From positions 1 through 39,871 of the forward strand of contig JAJYOP010000017.1 of NCBI GenBank assembly GCA_021796115.1: 39,871 nucleotides of DNA. Reading direction: 5' to 3'. Origin of the DNA: a bacterium. Lineage in GTDB: Bacteria > Omnitrophota > Gorgyraeia > Duberdicusellales > 4484-171. The position numbers and the translations under genes were made by a program. This document shows positions 36,895 through 39,871 of the stretch, in pieces. The notes beneath the pieces were generated by a model. That model ran no database searches. It had not been told where the DNA came from and saw nothing but the letters and a program-made list of their open reading frames with translations. How positions within the stretch are numbered: the stretch's first letter is position 1; each line of letters opens with the position of its first letter.

Positions 36895-39492
36895 TTATTT
36901 ATCTTTCTTAAATACAATTTCCCTTGCCTTCACGTCTATGGTAACCTCATCGTTCTCTTTGAACTCTCCCTGGATTATCTTAACGCTTAATGGATCGATA
37001 ATTAATTTCTGTATCACGCGCTTTAGGGGCCTTGCGCCGTATTCAGGGCTGAATCCTTTATCCGCCAGGAATTCCCGCGCTTGGGCAGTCAATTTTATCT
37101 CGATTTTTCTCTCTTTCAGCCTTTCTTTTAGCGTGCCGATTTGAATATCCACAATTTTTCTGATCGCATCCAAATCGAGCCGGTTGAAAATTATTGTTTC
37201 GTCAATTCTGTTCAAAAATTCCGGCCGGAAAAACTTTTTCATCTCAAGCTTTATTTTTTCTTCAATGCCCTTAGCACTGACATTCAAATCGTTAAAATAT
37301 TCGCTTCCGATGTTTGAAGTCATAATTACTACGGTATTCTTAAAATTAACCGTACGGCCTTGGGAATCTGTAAGCCTTCCTTCGTCAAGCACCTGAAGCA
37401 AAATATTAAACACATCCGGATGCGCTTTTTCGATTTCGTCAAAAAGTATTACCGAGTATGGTTTTCTGCGTACCTGCTCACAAAGCTCGCCGCCTTCTTC
37501 GTAGCCGACATAGCCGGGAGGCGCGCCGATTAAGCGCGAAACAGAGAACTTCTCCATGTATTCGCTCATATCAATACGAATGAGATTATGTTCGCTGTTA
37601 AATAAAAACCCCGCAAGCGCTTTGCAGGTTTCGGTCTTGCCCACGCCTGTCGGCCCAAGGAAAATAAACGAACCTAGCGGTTTGTTGGGGTCAGACAACC
37701 CTGAACGCGCCCGCCTGATGCAACTTGAAATTAATTCAACCGCTTCATCCTGGCCGACGATGCGCTTCTTTAATTCTTCCTCCATGCGCAGCAATTTCGC
37801 GACTTCTTCTTCCATGAGTTTAGAAAGCGGTATGCCGGTCCAACGGCTGACTACTTCCGCAATATCTTCTTCATCAACTTCCTCTTTGAGCATTTTTTCT
37901 TTTTTCTGCACTGAAACCAGTTCTTTATTTAAAGTATCAAGTTCTTTGGCAAGCTTGGGAATTTTGCCGTAGCGGATTTCGGCAACTTTATCGAGCATCC
38001 CTTCTTTTTGAAATTCCGTTGATTCAAGTTTCAAATCTTCGATTTCCTCTTTTATGCTGCTTATTTTCGTAATTACGTCTTTTTCTTTTTGCCAATGGCT
38101 TTTTTTTACGTTAAGCTCTCCGGTTAAATCCTCTATTTCTTTTTCAATTTTATTGAATTTTGATTTTTCCGCTTCTTCTTTCTCTTTCATCAAGGCCTGC
38201 TTTTGAATTTCCAGCTCCATAATTTTTCTTTCCAGCTTATCTATTTCTTCAGGCTTAGAATCAATTTCAATACGCAGGCGTGAAGCCGCCTCATCAATCA
38301 AATCTATTGCCTTATCCGGCAAAAACCTTTCGGTGATATAGCGGCTCGATAAAACTGCGGCGGCAACGAGCGCGGAATCTTTAAGGCGTATACCATGGTG
38401 TACTTCGTATTTTTCTTTGAGGCCGCGTAAAATGGCAATGGTTTGCTCAACCGACGGCTCACCCACTAAAATCGGCTGGAACCTTCGCTCAAGTGCCGCG
38501 TCCTTTTCAATATATTTTCTGTATTCATCAAGCGTTGTTGCGCCAATACAACGCAAAGCGCCTTTAGCAAGCGCCGGCTTTAACATATTCGCCGCGCTGA
38601 CCGCGCCTTCAGCAGCTCCTGCTCCAACAAGCGTATGCAGTTCATCGATAAAAAGTATTACTTCTCCGTCTTTTTCTTCGACCTCTTTTAAAACGCCCTT
38701 CAGCCGCTCTTCGAATTCACCGCGGAACTTGGTGCCGGCGACAAGGGAGCCCATATCAAGCGCGATTATTCTTTTATTTTTTAAACCTTCGGGAACATCG
38801 CCATAGGCAATTCTTTGAGCGAGGCCTTCGACAATTGCGGTTTTACCGACACCGGGATCGCCGATTAAAACCGGGTTATTTTTCGTGCGGCGCGAAAGCA
38901 CCTGCATCAGGCGCCTTATCTCCTCGTCTCTGCCGATTACCGGATCGAGCTTTCCTTTTTGAACCAAGTCGGTTAAATCCCTTCCAAATTTTTCTAAAGC
39001 CATGTATGTGCCTTCAGCTTCCTGGGACAAAGCTTTGTGCCTGGCTCTTAATTCTTTTACCGCGCGGATAAGATCATCGAAAGCAATACCTTGCTTAGAA
39101 AGATAGTTAGCAAGCAGTGAATTGCGCTCTTTGGCAATCGCCAAAAGAAGCATCTCCGAACTGACATACTCATCGCCGAAATCTTTAGCATAGTTTTGCG
39201 CGGAATCAATAATTTCCGCCATCCTCTGCGAAGCATAAATATCGCCAAGCTTAGCTTTATAAACTTTGGCCTGCGAATTGAGAAATTCTTTTAGCTTTAT
39301 ATCTAAATCGCGTATGTCGATTGCCAGTTTCAGGAATATATCCTGGGCAATACTCTTCGGCTCATTGATTAGCGAAGACAAAATGTGTTCAGGCAGAATG
39401 GCTTGGTGGTTGCAAGACTTGGCGAGGCTTACAGCATTTTGAATCGCTTCCTGGGCCTTGAGGGTGAATTTATTTAAATCCATAATATTCAA
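36895..39492 (-). CDS. clpB: ATP-dependent chaperone ClpB
   Basis: Two AAA modules ([35 protein letters not shown]), middle domain coiled coil. Confidence 0.98.
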   Translation of the reverse strand: MNIMDLNKFTLKAQEAIQNAVSLAKSCNHQAILPEHILSSLINEPKSIAQDIFLKLAIDIRDLDIKLKEFLNSQAKVYKAKLGDIYASQRMAEIIDSAQNYAKDFGDEYVSSEMLLLAIAKERNSLLANYLSKQGIAFDDLIRAVKELRARHKALSQEAEGTYMALEKFGRDLTDLVQKGKLDPVIGRDEEIRRLMQVLSRRTKNNPVLIGDPGVGKTAIVEGLAQRIAYGDVPEGLKNKRIIALDMGSLVAGTKFRGEFEERLKGVLKEVEEKDGEVILFIDELHTLVGAGAAEGAVSAANMLKPALAKGALRCIGATTLDEYRKYIEKDAALERRFQPILVGEPSVEQTIAILRGLKEKYEVHHGIRLKDSALVAAAVLSSRYITERFLPDKAIDLIDEAASRLRIEIDSKPEEIDKLERKIMELEIQKQALMKEKEEAEKSKFNKIEKEIEDLTGELNVKKSHWQKEKDVITKISSIKEEIEDLKLESTEFQKEGMLDKVAEIRYGKIPKLAKELDTLNKELVSVQKKEKMLKEEVDEEDIAEVVSRWTGIPLSKLMEEEVAKLLRMEEELKKRIVGQDEAVELISSCIRRARSGLSDPNKPLGSFIFLGPTGVGKTETCKALAGFLFNSEHNLIRIDMSEYMEKFSVSRLIGAPPGYVGYEEGGELCEQVRRKPYSVILFDEIEKAHPDVFNILLQVLDEGRLTDSQGRTVNFKNTVVIMTSNIGSEYFNDLNVSAKGIEEKIKLEMKKFFRPEFLNRIDETIIFNRLDLDAIRKIVDIQIGTLKERLKERKIEIKLTAQAREFLADKGFSPEYGARPLKRVIQKLIIDPLSVKIIQGEFKENDEVTIDVKAREIVFKKDK

Positions 39493-39496
39493 TTTA

Positions 39497-39602
39497 TGTT
39501 ACGAAGGTTACGGATGTTACGGTGGGTTACGAAAGTTACCTTTAAAAACTCGTGATTAAAATGTAACCTTCGTAACCTGCGTAACTTTCGTAACATTCGT
39601 AA
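39497..39602. repeat. Word-hairpin repeat L13 (word GTTACGAAG, same family as L6)
   Basis: TGTTACGAAGGTTACGGATGTTACGGTGGGTTACGAAAGTTACC...GTAACCTTCGTAACCTGCGTAACTTTCGTAACATTCGTAACC. Confidence 0.88.
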
Positions 39603-39732
39603 CCTAAAATCAAGAAAACTGTAAGGGTAAGTTTCTACTGATTTTTGACTTAGTTCGCAGTGCCTCTATTTTGTCTTAACAGTTAACCTTGGAGTCGCTA
39701 AAGTGAAGCTCCACGGAGTATCCTAAAGGATG

Positions 39733-39862
39733 GGCCTTCCTCATACCTTGTAAAGGAAGGGGCCTAACCCCAGAGGGGTAGGATTTCCTATACCTTTAAA
39801 GGAAGGCCCTAAAGCCCGGGGATTCCTGTCCCGCAGGACGCCCCTGGTGGGGCTGCGAAGGA
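39733..39862. repeat. Dispersed multi-hairpin element, copy B (runs into the contig end)
   Basis: AAAGGAAGGGGCCTAACCCCAGAGGGGTAGGATTTCCTATACCTTTAAAGGAAGGCCCTAAAGCCC...CAGGACGCCCCTGGTGGGGCTGCGAAGGA. Confidence 0.85.
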
Positions 39863-39871
39863 AGATCGGAA

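Noticed and set aside
39760-39800. attC-like core (GCCTAAC) in the dispersed element
   Set aside because: No matching GTTRRRY partner at proper spacing and no integron gene or cassette array.
1-39871. tRNA, rRNA or prophage genes
   Set aside because: No tRNA cloverleaf-like segment, rRNA sequence, integrase or phage structural protein was recognised by eye; tRNAscan-SE and Rfam searches could not be run.

Overview
The window is a bacterial contig whose protein-coding genes essentially all lie on the minus strand; plus-strand ORFs look like antisense shadows. Taxonomy cannot be proved here; the gene mix would suit an uncultivated lineage such as Omnitrophota (low confidence). In minus-strand transcription order it carries clpB, hpf, CIRCE-hrcA-grpE-dnaK-dnaJ, a FmdB zinc ribbon, DUF1015, accD, an ABC ATPase, two GGDEF proteins, a PhcB-like methyltransferase with a membrane histidine kinase, two receiver proteins and a DHp-only protein, pgi, an amidase, murI, queD/queC/queE, a split fumarase around efp, rph, an NfnAB/GltD-like pair, a GAF-ANTAR gene, pyrG, a second GAF-ANTAR gene, a sigma-like protein, an APC permease fused to a PII domain, PII, a 59-aa HTH protein missed by the ORF track, and Amt. 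Most notable: (1) a nitrogen cluster whose leaders carry tandem hexaloop hairpins overlapping intrinsic terminators, consistent with ANTAR antitermination, separated by a recurrent RNA module (AATGAG...stem...TAG...GAATT); (2) an APC-PII fusion protein; (3) a candidate PhcBSR-like signalling cassette with a DHp-only phosphotransfer candidate; (4) at least 13 intergenic hairpins, each built from short degenerate words repeated in tandem and then inverted, with one word family also inserted in-frame in a CDS; (5) a dispersed multi-hairpin element at about 11.3 kb and at the contig end, where the last 9 nt match the start of the Illumina adapter.
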